Assembly: GCF_000378045.1 (NCBI RefSeq) | Contig: NZ_KB899090.1 | Span: forward strand, 248,001 to 312,000 | Source: Marinobacterium rhizophilum DSM 18822 | Lineage (GTDB): Bacteria > Pseudomonadota > Gammaproteobacteria > Pseudomonadales > Balneatricaceae | DNA length: 64,000 nt | Reading direction: 5' to 3' | Shown: positions 25,772-34,250 of the stretch, piece by piece | Position numbering within the stretch: position 1 is the stretch's first letter | How the letters are laid out: the number at the start of each line of letters is the position of its first letter | Translations under genes and position numbers: made by a program | Notes under the pieces: generated by a model | Seen by the model: only the letters and a program-made list of their open reading frames with translations | Database searches by the model: none | Told to the model about the DNA's origin: nothing

Positions 25772-27058
25772 TTGAGCCGACAGATTACCCTCGTGCTGAA
25801 AGGCTACCCACGCCTGTCGGAAACCTTTATCGCCCAGGAAATACGCGCACTGGAGCAGCGGGGCCTGCATATTACCCTGGCATCACTGCGCCACCCGACC
25901 GACAAGGCCACTCACCCGATACACGACGAGATCCAGGCGCCGGTGCTCTACCTTCCCGAATACCTGCACCAGGAACCCTTGCGCGTACTCAAGGGGTGGT
26001 GGAAAGCCCGCCGCCTGCCTGGATACCGCACCTGCCTGCAGCACTGGTGGCAGGACCTCAAGCGCGATTGCAGCCGCAACCGCGTGCGCCGGCTGGGCCA
26101 GGCCATGGTGCTGGCGGCAGAACTGCCACCGGGCACCGAGCAGCTCTACGCCCATTTTCTGCATACACCCGCCTCGGTAACGCGCTATTGCGCCCTGCTG
26201 ACCGGACTGCCCTGGAGCGCATCGGCCCACGCCAAGGACATCTGGACCAGCGAACCCTGGGAGCTGCGCGAAAAACTCGCCGAGCTCTCCTGGCTCGCCA
26301 CCTGCACCGGCGCCAATCACGACTACCTGCAGAGCCTTGCCGCTGACCCTTCCAGGGTACACCTGGTCTATCACGGGCTGGATTTTCGGCGCTTTTCGGC
26401 CCCGCCCAGCATGCCCCAGTCGCGTGACGCCCGCCAGGCACAGGACCCGGTACGGCTGATATCGGTGGGTCGCGCCGTCGCCAAGAAAGGCTACGACGAC
26501 CTGCTCAACGCACTGGCAGCACTGCCGGCTGAATGCGCCTGGCAGCTGACCCATATCGGTGGCGGTCCCCTGCTCGGCGGACTCAAGCAGCAGGCACAGG
26601 CACTGGGCATAGACCAGCGTATCCAGTGGCTCGGCGCCCTGCCGCAAAAACAGGTACTGGAAAGCTACCGCACCTCGGATCTCTTCGTACTGGCCAGCAA
26701 GATCGTCGATGATGGCGATCGCGACGGCCTGCCCAACGTGTTGATGGAAGCCCAGAGTCAGGGATTGTGCTGCCTGAGCACCAGCATTTCCGGCATCCCC
26801 GAGCTGATTGAGCACCAGCGCACCGGCTGGCTGGTGGAGCCCGGCGATGCAACGGGGCTGACAGCGGCACTGCAACGCCTTCTGCACGACCCTGCGCTGC
26901 GCACCACCCTGGGCCAGGCCGGCCAGCAGCGCGTACAGCGGGTCTTCGATGTTGAACGCGGCATTGATCAGCTGGCCGAACTGTTTGACCTGCCGGCGCC
27001 GGCCGGCGAAACAGCAGTCAACTCCACCGCCGCCCGGCACTGTCACTGCGAGCACTGA
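25772..27058 (+). CDS. GT4-family glycosyltransferase (cluster gene 4)
   Basis: The 428-residue protein has the GT4 landmarks: N-terminal GYPRLSETFIAQEI, HAKDIW in the acceptor half, SVGRAVAKKGYDDLL opening the donor half and the E-x7-E region around DGLPNVLMEAQSQGL. The start is TTG, supported by GGAG (in AAGGAGTA) just upstream. It resembles colanic-acid type transferases. It is separated by 30 bases from the deacetylase and followed after 7 bases by another GT4 gene. Confidence 0.88.
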   Translation: MSRQITLVLKGYPRLSETFIAQEIRALEQRGLHITLASLRHPTDKATHPIHDEIQAPVLYLPEYLHQEPLRVLKGWWKARRLPGYRTCLQHWWQDLKRDCSRNRVRRLGQAMVLAAELPPGTEQLYAHFLHTPASVTRYCALLTGLPWSASAHAKDIWTSEPWELREKLAELSWLATCTGANHDYLQSLAADPSRVHLVYHGLDFRRFSAPPSMPQSRDARQAQDPVRLISVGRAVAKKGYDDLLNALAALPAECAWQLTHIGGGPLLGGLKQQAQALGIDQRIQWLGALPQKQVLESYRTSDLFVLASKIVDDGDRDGLPNVLMEAQSQGLCCLSTSISGIPELIEHQRTGWLVEPGDATGLTAALQRLLHDPALRTTLGQAGQQRVQRVFDVERGIDQLAELFDLPAPAGETAVNSTAARHCHCEH

Positions 27059-27065
27059 ACGCCTC

Positions 27066-28190
27066 ATGTCCGCGCCTGTCGCCTTCTATGCCCCCCTCAA
27101 GGCCCCGAGCCACCCCAACCCGTCGGGTGACCGACTGCTGGCCCGGTTACTGATGGACGCACTGAGCGAGGCGGGTTTTGATGTGCGCCTGGCCAGCACA
27201 CTGCGCAGCCGTGATGCCCGCGGCGATGCCGCGCGCCAGGCGCGCATGGCGCAACTCGGCGAGCGGCTGGCAACACGGCTGATCCGCCATTGGCAACGCC
27301 TGCAATGGCAGCCCAGACTCTGGTTTACCTATCACCTGTACTACAAGGCACCCGACTGGGTTGGCCCCGTCGTGTGCCGCCGGCTCGGTATTCCCTATGT
27401 CTGTGCCGAAGCCTCCTGGGCCGCAAGCCGCGCCAGCGGCCCCTGGGCTCTGTCGCACCGCAGCGTCGGCGACGCGCTGCACCTGGCACAGCGCATCTTT
27501 ACCTTTAACCCCACCGATATCGAGGGTGTCAGGTCCTGCCTTGGTCCGGGCGCGCCCATTGTCAGCCTGGCACCCTTTATTGATCTCGCCACCCAGCCCG
27601 CGACGGGCGCAGACAAACCTTCTCTCGCCCGACGCTGGCGCCTGACTGCCAACAAGCCCTGGCTGATCAGCGTCGCCATGATGCGCCCCGGCGACAAGCT
27701 GGCGTCGTACCGCGTACTGGCGGCCAGTCTTGAACAGCTGCGCAGCGACTGCCAACTGCTGATTATCGGTGACGGTAGCGCCCGGGAGGAAATCAGGGCC
27801 GCCTTTGGACAGGATCCGCGTGTGCGGTTTTTGGGCCAGCTCGCGCCGATCGAACTGACACCCCTGTTGCAGGCAGCAGACCTGATGGTCTGGCCGGCGG
27901 TCAACGAAGCCTTCGGCATGGCACTGCTGGAAGCCCAGGCCCAGGGCCTGCCGGTCATTGCCGGCAACGAACGGGGGGTTGCCGCCGTCGTGCATCACAA
28001 CCAGACCGGCCAGCTGGTACCCGCCCGGGACCCGGACGCTCTCGCCCACGCCGTGGACCAGGCGCTGGCACGGCCGGTACAGCGCCAGCAGTGGCGCGAG
28101 GCGAGCCTGGTACAGGTTTACCAGCAGCATTCACTCCAGGCCGCAGCCTCGGTATTACGCAATCAACTGGAACCCTTAATCCATGCCTGA
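27066..28190 (+). CDS. GT4-family glycosyltransferase (cluster gene 5)
   Basis: The 374-residue protein starts at the ATG 27066 (the frame is open further upstream into gene 4, but that part is not family-like). HPNPSGDRLLARLL at the N terminus, LIIGDGSARE in the donor half and the NEAFGMALLEAQAQGLPVI motif identify a GT4 retaining transferase. It has no membrane helix. Genes 4 and 5 are different GT4 subtypes, so they probably add different sugars. Confidence 0.87.
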   Translation: MSAPVAFYAPLKAPSHPNPSGDRLLARLLMDALSEAGFDVRLASTLRSRDARGDAARQARMAQLGERLATRLIRHWQRLQWQPRLWFTYHLYYKAPDWVGPVVCRRLGIPYVCAEASWAASRASGPWALSHRSVGDALHLAQRIFTFNPTDIEGVRSCLGPGAPIVSLAPFIDLATQPATGADKPSLARRWRLTANKPWLISVAMMRPGDKLASYRVLAASLEQLRSDCQLLIIGDGSAREEIRAAFGQDPRVRFLGQLAPIELTPLLQAADLMVWPAVNEAFGMALLEAQAQGLPVIAGNERGVAAVVHHNQTGQLVPARDPDALAHAVDQALARPVQRQQWREASLVQVYQQHSLQAAASVLRNQLEPLIHA

Positions 28191-28258
28191 GGTGCCAACC
28201 CCATGCAGACGGCGCAAGCGCCAGAGACACCTGCGCGCGCACAGGGAGTTTCTGCCCC

Positions 28259-28864
28259 ATGCTTGAACTGATTTGCCTGCGCCACGGCCCCACCGAATGG
28301 AACCGACAGAAACGGATCCAGGGGCAGCATGATGAGCCGCTACGGCCAGAAAGCCGGCATCAACTGCTGACCCTCGAGGTGCCCGAGAGCCTTGCGGACA
28401 TCAACTGGTATAGCAGCCCACTTGTCCGCGCACTGGAAACAGCACAGCTGCTGGGGCTGGACGCACGCCAGGCGCCTGCGCTGATCGAAATGGACTGGGG
28501 CGACTGGGAAGGTCAACGCATAACGGATCTGCGACGGAGTGACCCGAATGGCATGAATGCGATGGAATCAATGGGGCTGGACCTGTGCCCGCCAGGCGGA
28601 GAGTCGCCGCGCCAGGTACAACAACGTCTCAGCGACTGGGCAGAATCACTGCGACTACAGGGAATCAAGCGCGCCGGCGCCGTGTGCCACAAGGGTGTGA
28701 TACGGGCACTGCTCGCCAACGCCTGCCAATGGGACATGCGCGCCAAGGCGCCGGTCAAGCTGGATTACAGCTGCCTGCAGTGCTTTGCATGGGATGGGCG
28801 GCGCTGGCACCTGCGACAGGCAAACGTGCCACTGGAACCACGCCAATGCCGCAGAAATAGCTGA
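28259..28864 (+). CDS. Histidine phosphatase-family protein (cluster gene 6)
   Basis: The 201-residue product is a phosphoglycerate-mutase-type phosphatase: LRHGPTEWN carries the catalytic His, an Arg follows in KRIQGQHDEPL, the acidic EMDWGDWEGQ segment is typical, and the second His is in AVCHKGVIRALL. It resembles CobC-like phosphatases, but no cobalamin genes are near. In this cluster it may dephosphorylate a sugar phosphate. The start at 28259 is chosen because it places LRHG at the N terminus. Confidence 0.85.
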   Translation: MLELICLRHGPTEWNRQKRIQGQHDEPLRPESRHQLLTLEVPESLADINWYSSPLVRALETAQLLGLDARQAPALIEMDWGDWEGQRITDLRRSDPNGMNAMESMGLDLCPPGGESPRQVQQRLSDWAESLRLQGIKRAGAVCHKGVIRALLANACQWDMRAKAPVKLDYSCLQCFAWDGRRWHLRQANVPLEPRQCRRNS

Positions 28865-28902
28865 CTTGTTGCAAAAAAACCAATTCTTTCAACAACCTGC
28901 TA

Positions 28903-28922
28903 AGCTGTCACACAGCTATAAT
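28903..28922 (+). promoter_or_regulatory. Operator-like palindrome with -10 box before the 122-aa gene
   Basis: AGCTGT and ACAGCT are separated by three bases (28903-28917), and a perfect -10 TATAAT (28917-28922) abuts the palindrome. No strong -35 is visible, so the promoter may need an activator, or the palindrome may bind a repressor. It lies about 55 bases before the coding start at 28976. Confidence 0.45.
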
Positions 28923-28975
28923 CAAATTGTCTTATTGTCGTTCACAGTCGAAAAACACGCAGAGGTTCGTCAGTC

Positions 28976-29344
28976 ATGTTTATCAAGATCAACAAGAACA
29001 GCGGCATCTACATGGAACACAATGGGCTGGAAAAGCAGCGCCTAGTTCCCGTCAGCTCCAACTTCCTGATCAACCTGAATCACGTCGCTGAAGTATCGTT
29101 TTACTCCATCAAGGAATCCAAGACCCGTTACGACCTGGAAAACCACCCCTTTACGGTGCAGCCAAATACCCGGGTTATTCATTTGCAGATGAGTTACCTG
29201 TATGCCACATACAAGGAAACAATCCAGGGCAGCAAGGGTCGCCTGGTGGATCGCGGCTACTACAAGCTGTACTTCATGCCAGAGGAAACCGGTCAGTACG
29301 ATGCTATCCGCAGCCAGATCGAAGCGCTGACGCTAAACACCTGA
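28976..29344 (+). CDS. Hypothetical protein, 122 aa
   Basis: I do not recognise a family. The protein is soluble, without signal or membrane segments, with a probable beta-rich first half (SSNFLINLNHVAEVSFYSI) and a Tyr-rich centre (LQMSYLYATYKET). The gene has its own promoter-like region with a palindrome over the -10. It lies alone between the glycan cluster and a convergent exonuclease gene. Confidence 0.7.
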   Translation: MFIKINKNSGIYMEHNGLEKQRLVPVSSNFLINLNHVAEVSFYSIKESKTRYDLENHPFTVQPNTRVIHLQMSYLYATYKETIQGSKGRLVDRGYYKLYFMPEETGQYDAIRSQIEALTLNT

Positions 29345-29362
29345 GGCGACGGAAACACCCAT

Positions 29363-29395
29363 CAGCACTGGCGGGCCTTAACCCCGCCAATGCTG
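29363..29395. terminator. Hairpin between convergent genes
   Basis: A two-part stem: outer CAGCA/TGCTG and inner TGGCGGG/CCCGCCA, with single-base mismatches between. It lies between two convergent genes and could stop transcription both ways, but no T-tract follows on either strand. Confidence 0.4.
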
Positions 29396-29415
29396 TGCTA
29401 TCCCAGGGTAATGAC

Positions 29416-29895
29416 TCAGGAAGCCTGAAAGGCGTAATCAAGCGCCTTGATCAAATCTGCCACATCATCCAGCGCGCGGTGGTTACGCTCCTGAGACTCC
29501 ATGGCACTGACAAATCGCTTACGCTGATGGGCGTCTAGCAGCACCTCCAGCCCCTCAATGAGGAATAAGCGGCGCATCTGCGCCGCATCATACAGTCGCC
29601 GCAACCAGAAATAATCGAACTCCAGCGCATCGCAATAAACGGTCTTGCCTTCCAGCGCCTTGTTCAGCCGCCAGCAGGCCGCCGCGGCACTGATGCCCTT
29701 AGCATGCAACTCTTCGCGAGAGAGGCCATGTACGCCCTGCGCAACCTCATCCCAGTGCGTCCAGTTGGGCACGGTCTGCGGATCAATCAGAAAACTATCC
29801 TGCGCACCGCTCCCCGCATCACGCCAGGCCACTTCAATCGGGTACGAACGCGGACTCAGCCCGCTGGCCTCAAAATCAAGGCAGATAATGTCCAT
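29416..29895 (-). CDS. DEDDh-type 3'-5' exonuclease-like protein
   Basis: The 159-residue protein has the DEDD exonuclease motifs: LDFEASGL (Asp7, Glu9), an Asp near 90-95 in YCDALEFD and a C-terminal HRALDDVADL with the His-Asp pair. Length fits the minimal RNase T/DnaQ-like fold. Substrate (RNA or DNA ends) is unknown. Its start overlaps the upstream methyltransferase stop by one base (TGATG), so the two are probably translated together. Confidence 0.82.
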   Translation of the reverse strand: MDIICLDFEASGLSPRSYPIEVAWRDAGSGAQDSFLIDPQTVPNWTHWDEVAQGVHGLSREELHAKGISAAAACWRLNKALEGKTVYCDALEFDYFWLRRLYDAAQMRRLFLIEGLEVLLDAHQRKRFVSAMESQERNHRALDDVADLIKALDYAFQAS

Positions 29896-30800
29896 CAGGC
29901 CTCACGCTCAAATAGCAATACCTTGAGAGCCCGTTCAGGCTCCTGCTCGGGAAAGTCGTCGGGGTTAGCCAGCCGCTCACGCAAGGCGAACTGCGGGCAC
30001 TCTTCGGCCATGAGCGCACGGATAAAACCGGTGTCATGCAGGGGATCATTATGGCACGCCAGTATGCGACTGCCGGTCTGTGTCAGTTCAGGCAATCGAC
30101 GCACCACCTTGCGATAGTCCCGCTCGGCGATAAAACTCCCCGGCTGAAAGCTCGGCGGATCCACCAACACCAGGTCATAGGGGCCAAGCTTGCGCAGCTT
30201 ACCCCAGGACTTGAGCAGGTCATGACCCAGATAGCGCACATCGCGCTGATCCTGCTCATTGAGCTGATGATTTTCGCGCCCCCGCGCCAGCGCACCGCGG
30301 CTCATGTCCAGATTCACCACCGAGGCCGCACCGCCCGCCATGGCGGCTACCGAAAACGCACAGCTATAGGCAAACAGGTTGAGCACCCGGGCATCCCTTG
30401 CATGCTCGCGAACCCAGCGGCGCCCCTCGCGCATATCCAGAAATAACCCGCTGTTCTGATTCTGCAGTGGCGATACCCAGTATTTCAGGCCCAGCTCGAT
30501 GGCCGCCAGGCGCTCCGGTACCTCGCCCCAGACGATCTCGTTATGCGTTTCACGGCCACGACCGCGGGACTGTACCACCAGAGCCTCGATCGCGGGCACT
30601 GTACGCAAAGCCGTACAAAGACGCTCACACCAGGCAGCGTCCACCTCTGCATAGAGCCGCACCACGGCAACCGGGGCGAACCAGTCAATCACCAGGTGCT
30701 CCAGGCCAGGGTAACAGTGACCACGACCATGAAACAGCCGGCGCGTTTCGCCCGCCGCCAACTGCAGTTGTTGCGTGACCGTCTCGATCAGCGCTTCCAT
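29895..30800 (-). CDS. Class I SAM-dependent methyltransferase, RlmI/COG1092-like
   Basis: The 301-residue protein has NQNSGLFLDMREGR followed by the SAM-binding VLNLFAYSCAFSVAA and the catalytic DPPSFQPG motif (NPPY-like), as in the 23S rRNA cytosine methyltransferases of the RlmI/RlmK type. It lacks an N-terminal PUA domain, so it is a shorter relative. The target is unknown but probably RNA. It is the first gene of a pair with the exonuclease and divergent from htpX. Confidence 0.82.
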   Translation of the reverse strand: MEALIETVTQQLQLAAGETRRLFHGRGHCYPGLEHLVIDWFAPVAVVRLYAEVDAAWCERLCTALRTVPAIEALVVQSRGRGRETHNEIVWGEVPERLAAIELGLKYWVSPLQNQNSGLFLDMREGRRWVREHARDARVLNLFAYSCAFSVAAMAGGAASVVNLDMSRGALARGRENHQLNEQDQRDVRYLGHDLLKSWGKLRKLGPYDLVLVDPPSFQPGSFIAERDYRKVVRRLPELTQTGSRILACHNDPLHDTGFIRALMAEECPQFALRERLANPDDFPEQEPERALKVLLFEREA

Positions 30801-30892
30801 CCCCTACCCCGGCCGCTTCGGCTACTGTAAAAGCGCGGCATTATAGCCGCCGTGGCGCATCACAACCAGACGATTATTTATTACCTAAGGCA

Positions 30893-30918
30893 TTGAAACT
30901 TTTGCGGCCAGACCACAT
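30893..30918 (+). promoter_or_regulatory. Candidate sigma32 (heat shock) promoter of htpX
   Basis: A TTGAAA -35 is followed after 14 bases by CCACAT (then CT), close to the sigma32 pattern CTTGAAA-N13-15-CCCCATnT. It lies 37 bases before the htpX start. Heat-shock induction of htpX is known in E. coli. Confidence 0.5.
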
Positions 30919-30954
30919 CTTATCGACTACCACCCAACCAGGTAGACATACAAC

Positions 30955-31842
30955 ATGATGCGGATTGTCCTGTTTCTAGCCACCAACATCGCTGTGCTGA
31001 TCGTTGCCAGCATTACGCTAAACCTGCTGGGGGTCGAGCACTACCTCAGCGGCACCGGACTTGATCTCGGTTCGCTGCTGGCATTCTGCGCCGTGTTTGG
31101 TTTCGCCGGATCCCTGATATCACTGCTGCTGTCCAAGACCATGGCCAAGATGTCCACCGGCACCCAGATCATTACCCAGCCACGCACCGAGGCAGAACGC
31201 TGGCTGCTGGACACCGTTGCAGAACTGTCGGACAAGGCCGGCATCAAGATGCCAGAGGTCGGCATTTTCCCCGCCCAGCAGGCAAACGCCTTTGCCACCG
31301 GATGGAACCGAAATGCCGCCCTGGTGGCCGTCAGCCAGGGTCTGCTGGAGCGCTTTCGCAAAGAAGAAACGCGCGCCGTACTGGCCCACGAGATCGGTCA
31401 TGTCGCCAACGGCGACATGGTGACACTGGCCCTGATACAGGGCGTGGTAAACACCTTCGTCATGTTCTTTGCCCGTATTGCAGCCTATGCAGTGGATTCG
31501 TTCCTGCGTCGTGATGGCGATGACTCGCGCCCGGGAATTGGCTTCTACATCACGACCTTTGTATTCGAAATCCTGTTTGGCATAGTTGCATCGATAATCG
31601 TGGCCTGGTTCTCGCGCCGACGCGAATACCGTGCCGACGAATCAGGAGCATCGCTGGCAAGCCCCCATGCCATGATCGGCGCGCTGCAGCGGTTGAAGGC
31701 TGAATATGGCATGCCCGACCAGCTCCAGGGCCAGCTCACCGCCTTCGGCATCAGCAGCCACATCAAACAGGGATTCATGGAACTGTTTTCTTCCCACCCT
31801 CCGCTGGACGATCGTATCGCCGCATTACAGAACCAGCGCTGA
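30955..31842 (+). CDS. htpX: Heat shock membrane protease HtpX
   Basis: HtpX is an M48 zinc protease in the inner membrane that degrades misfolded membrane proteins. The 295-residue protein has two N-terminal helices, HEIGH at 145-149 (zinc ligands and catalytic Glu), two more hydrophobic helices and the third ligand Glu in [10 protein letters not shown] near 225. The ATG at 30955 is directly followed by a second ATG. A terminator follows 34 bases after the stop. Confidence 0.96.
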   Translation: MMRIVLFLATNIAVLIVASITLNLLGVEHYLSGTGLDLGSLLAFCAVFGFAGSLISLLLSKTMAKMSTGTQIITQPRTEAERWLLDTVAELSDKAGIKMPEVGIFPAQQANAFATGWNRNAALVAVSQGLLERFRKEETRAVLAHEIGHVANGDMVTLALIQGVVNTFVMFFARIAAYAVDSFLRRDGDDSRPGIGFYITTFVFEILFGIVASIIVAWFSRRREYRADESGASLASPHAMIGALQRLKAEYGMPDQLQGQLTAFGISSHIKQGFMELFSSHPPLDDRIAALQNQR

Positions 31843-31875
31843 TTTAATTCGGCGCAACTGACAACTTCCAGATAC

Positions 31876-31904
31876 AAAAACGGGCGCCCAGGGCGCCCGT
31901 TTTT
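31876..31904. terminator. Bidirectional terminator, htpX / small membrane protein
   Basis: A GC stem (CGGGCG with CGCCCG) is flanked by five A residues on the left and five T residues on the right, so it works on both strands. Its presence downstream of the minus-strand small gene supports that gene being transcribed. Confidence 0.85.
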
Positions 31905-31919
31905 CGTTCAACAATACGA

Positions 31920-32120
31920 TCAGCTACTCTCGTCAAGCACACAAAAAGACAGACAAGTGCTGAACAGCGCCACCGCCATGATAAGTGGTGGCTGCGCCAG
32001 CCAGAGCATAAAGAACCCTGACAATATCCAGATATTGCGCACCAGCCCCAGGCGCGAGCGTACTTTGTATCCATCCAGCCCAAGACATTGCAATACAAAT
32101 CCGAACAGACCGGGAAACAT
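31920..32120 (-). CDS. Small membrane protein, 66 aa
   Basis: From the ATG at 32120 the product is 66 residues with a short amphipathic start (MFPGLFGFVLQCLGLDGYK) and two hydrophobic helices (around IWILSGFFMLWLA and PPLIMAVALFSTCLSF). A GGAGG five bases before the ATG and the terminator at 31876-31904 downstream suggest a real gene. I do not know the family. A GTG two codons upstream is less likely because it overlaps the ribosome site. Confidence 0.6.
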   Translation of the reverse strand: MFPGLFGFVLQCLGLDGYKVRSRLGLVRNIWILSGFFMLWLAQPPLIMAVALFSTCLSFCVLDESS

Positions 32121-32222
32121 GAGCACCTCCAGAGCAATAGAACGATGGCCGCCGACTCACCGGCACACGCACGGCATGCCCGACAACCGCTCTTTCACAT
32201 TCCCTTCAGGTTAGAAGCCTGC

Positions 32223-33335
32223 TCAGTAATCCGCCACCCTATAAAGCACCGCATCATGATAACCGGTGGTGATACGTACCAGTCCGGCGAAGTCGCGATC
32301 CAGCTCGGGGTCCCCGCTATCGACAATCAGGGGCCTTCCGTCCAATGCCTTGAGCTTGGTTTTGGATGCCAGCAGATGAATATTTTCCCGCCCGATACGA
32401 CGCAGCAACGCAGGACTCAACTGCTGGTTGCCGCGTCCGATGATATGTCCCTGACCGCCAATGACCGTAATCACCAGGCGACTCGCATGGCCCTCAGTCA
32501 ACGCCAGCAGCTGATCGGCCGTACAGTCACTGGCAATCAGTCTGCCATCCTCGATGACATCCACACCCAGCAGGGTATTGGGTAACCCAAGTTCATCCAT
32601 CACCGCCTGCACTGTCGTGCCTGAGCCCATCACATAACGAACTCCCGGCAACATGGCTTCGACCATATCGGCAGCGATATCCGCCAACACCAGCTCCTCA
32701 ACCTCGCGCGCACCATTTTTCACATGCTGCAAATAACGGTGTTCCTGTGGCACCAGCAGCTCGCCGTAATACTTGGCACGCACCCGCCCCTGTCGAAAAG
32801 CTTCTTCGTCGATATCCCGCACTTCCTGATCTGCCAGCGTTACCAGCTCACCACGCACCAGCATGGCAACAATTTCACCGGCAGCACGGGGCGTAACGGC
32901 ATAGACACCGGAATGAATTTTTACCCCGGCGGGCACCCCCAAAACCGGTACCCGATCAGACAATACATTGCAGATATTGCGTGCCGTGCCATCTCCACCG
33001 GCAAACAGAATCAGATCAACCCCAGCCGATGCCAGCTCCCGCGCTGCACGTTCAGTATCCTCGGGCCCCGTATGGCCGCTGTCGATCTGCCCCAGAACCC
33101 GGGGTTCAAAACCTGCGCGGCGCGCCACATCTGCACCCATTTCGGCCGGCCAGGTCAGGATCTCGACATCCAGCCCCTGCAGCGGCAATAACGCCTGCAG
33201 CGCGCGCTCCCCGGCACGCGGCTGCGCACCCATCTCCAGCGCAAGGCGCGCAGTTTCAGCGCCATCGCTGCCCTTGAGCGCCACACTGCCTCCCAGGCCC
33301 GCCAACGGATTGACGATCAGTCCAAGTCGAAACAC
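32223..33335 (-). CDS. ATP-NAD kinase-like protein (COG3199)
   Basis: The product (about 370 residues) belongs to the family of predicted ATP-NAD or polyphosphate kinases: LGLIVNPLAGLGG at the start, LFAGGDGTARNI (GGDG motif) near 115, and ILASKTKLKALDG-like sequence near the end. It is longer than NadK and distinct from the nadK at 13.5 kb, so the window carries two NAD-kinase-fold genes. The GTG at 33335 is preferred because GGAGG lies four bases before it. Substrate is unproven. Confidence 0.85.
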   Translation of the reverse strand: MFRLGLIVNPLAGLGGSVALKGSDGAETARLALEMGAQPRAGERALQALLPLQGLDVEILTWPAEMGADVARRAGFEPRVLGQIDSGHTGPEDTERAARELASAGVDLILFAGGDGTARNICNVLSDRVPVLGVPAGVKIHSGVYAVTPRAAGEIVAMLVRGELVTLADQEVRDIDEEAFRQGRVRAKYYGELLVPQEHRYLQHVKNGAREVEELVLADIAADMVEAMLPGVRYVMGSGTTVQAVMDELGLPNTLLGVDVIEDGRLIASDCTADQLLALTEGHASRLVITVIGGQGHIIGRGNQQLSPALLRRIGRENIHLLASKTKLKALDGRPLIVDSGDPELDRDFAGLVRITTGYHDAVLYRVADY

Positions 33336-33506
33336 GCGACCTCCAGCATTCGATAAAAGATACGGCACGCAGTGCCCAAGCCATTAATCCGACAACCAGA
33401 CAGCCTGCCTGTACGTTATGGGCAGGAATTTTCTCCCTGCTGGCACGGTCATCACCACTTGCCCCTGCAGCAACATACTCCCGGCACTATAACGGCCAGC
33501 CTCAGG

Positions 33507-34208
33507 CTACAGCACCGCCTCGATATGGCCGGTTTCGAGCAGCATTTGCTGATAGACGAAGCCTGCAAGCATTACCCGACTGTCCTCTTCCAACTCCAGA
33601 AACTCCACCCCATAGCGAAAGCCCGCCGCCAGCGCCTGCTGATTCCTGATCTGCACAGGTACCAACAGGACCTGATCGATACCGGCCAGCGCCAGACGCA
33701 TGGTCACAAACAGCCGGTCGCCGGGCTGACCGATCAGGCCCAGGGTCTCCACGCAGGCTCCCTGAAGGCTGATATCGGTACACAGGGCAGAACAGGGCAA
33801 CCCTGCTTGCACCGCCGAACTGTCTTCCTGAGCATCCAGCGCAATTTTCAGCCGTACCGGCACCCGGGTACAGTTGCGGATGCGGCGCACCTCGACAGCC
33901 TTCGGATACTCAAGATGCCAGTACGCAAAGGGCTGCGCCTGTACCCGCAGCAGCCGGCTGGTAAAGGCACAGATGCGATTGCCCGCCATCAATCTCACGG
34001 TGACGGACGAGCCCGCATTGACACTGGCCGCCAAAGCACCGGCACTCGGCGCTGCAATCAGCACGCTGCCACCGACCCTGTAACCAATGAGCTCGGACAC
34101 AAAGCGGCTGCGCGGCGCACGACTTTCAACCCTAAGGCGCTCGCCTGGCAACGGGTTTAATTGCGCCAGATCGAGAGCTTCAGCCCCCTGTTCCAATGAG
34201 TTCTGCAT
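33507..34208 (-). CDS. PilZ-domain protein, YcgR-like
   Basis: The 233-residue protein has an N-terminal YcgR-type beta domain (about 1-100) and a C-terminal PilZ domain. The cyclic-di-GMP binding signature is present: an Arg-rich RRIRNCTRVPV loop at about 108 and DISLQGACVE (the D-x-S-x-x-G motif) near 145. Such proteins slow flagellar motors or alter surface behaviour when cyclic di-GMP rises. No flagellar genes are nearby. It is downstream of pdxB by 42 bases on the same strand. Confidence 0.87.
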   Translation of the reverse strand: MQNSLEQGAEALDLAQLNPLPGERLRVESRAPRSRFVSELIGYRVGGSVLIAAPSAGALAASVNAGSSVTVRLMAGNRICAFTSRLLRVQAQPFAYWHLEYPKAVEVRRIRNCTRVPVRLKIALDAQEDSSAVQAGLPCSALCTDISLQGACVETLGLIGQPGDRLFVTMRLALAGIDQVLLVPVQIRNQQALAAGFRYGVEFLELEEDSRVMLAGFVYQQMLLETGHIEAVL

Positions 34209-34250
34209 TAAGGTTCCGGCATGGTCATGACGTGTTAAAAGCGCGACAGC

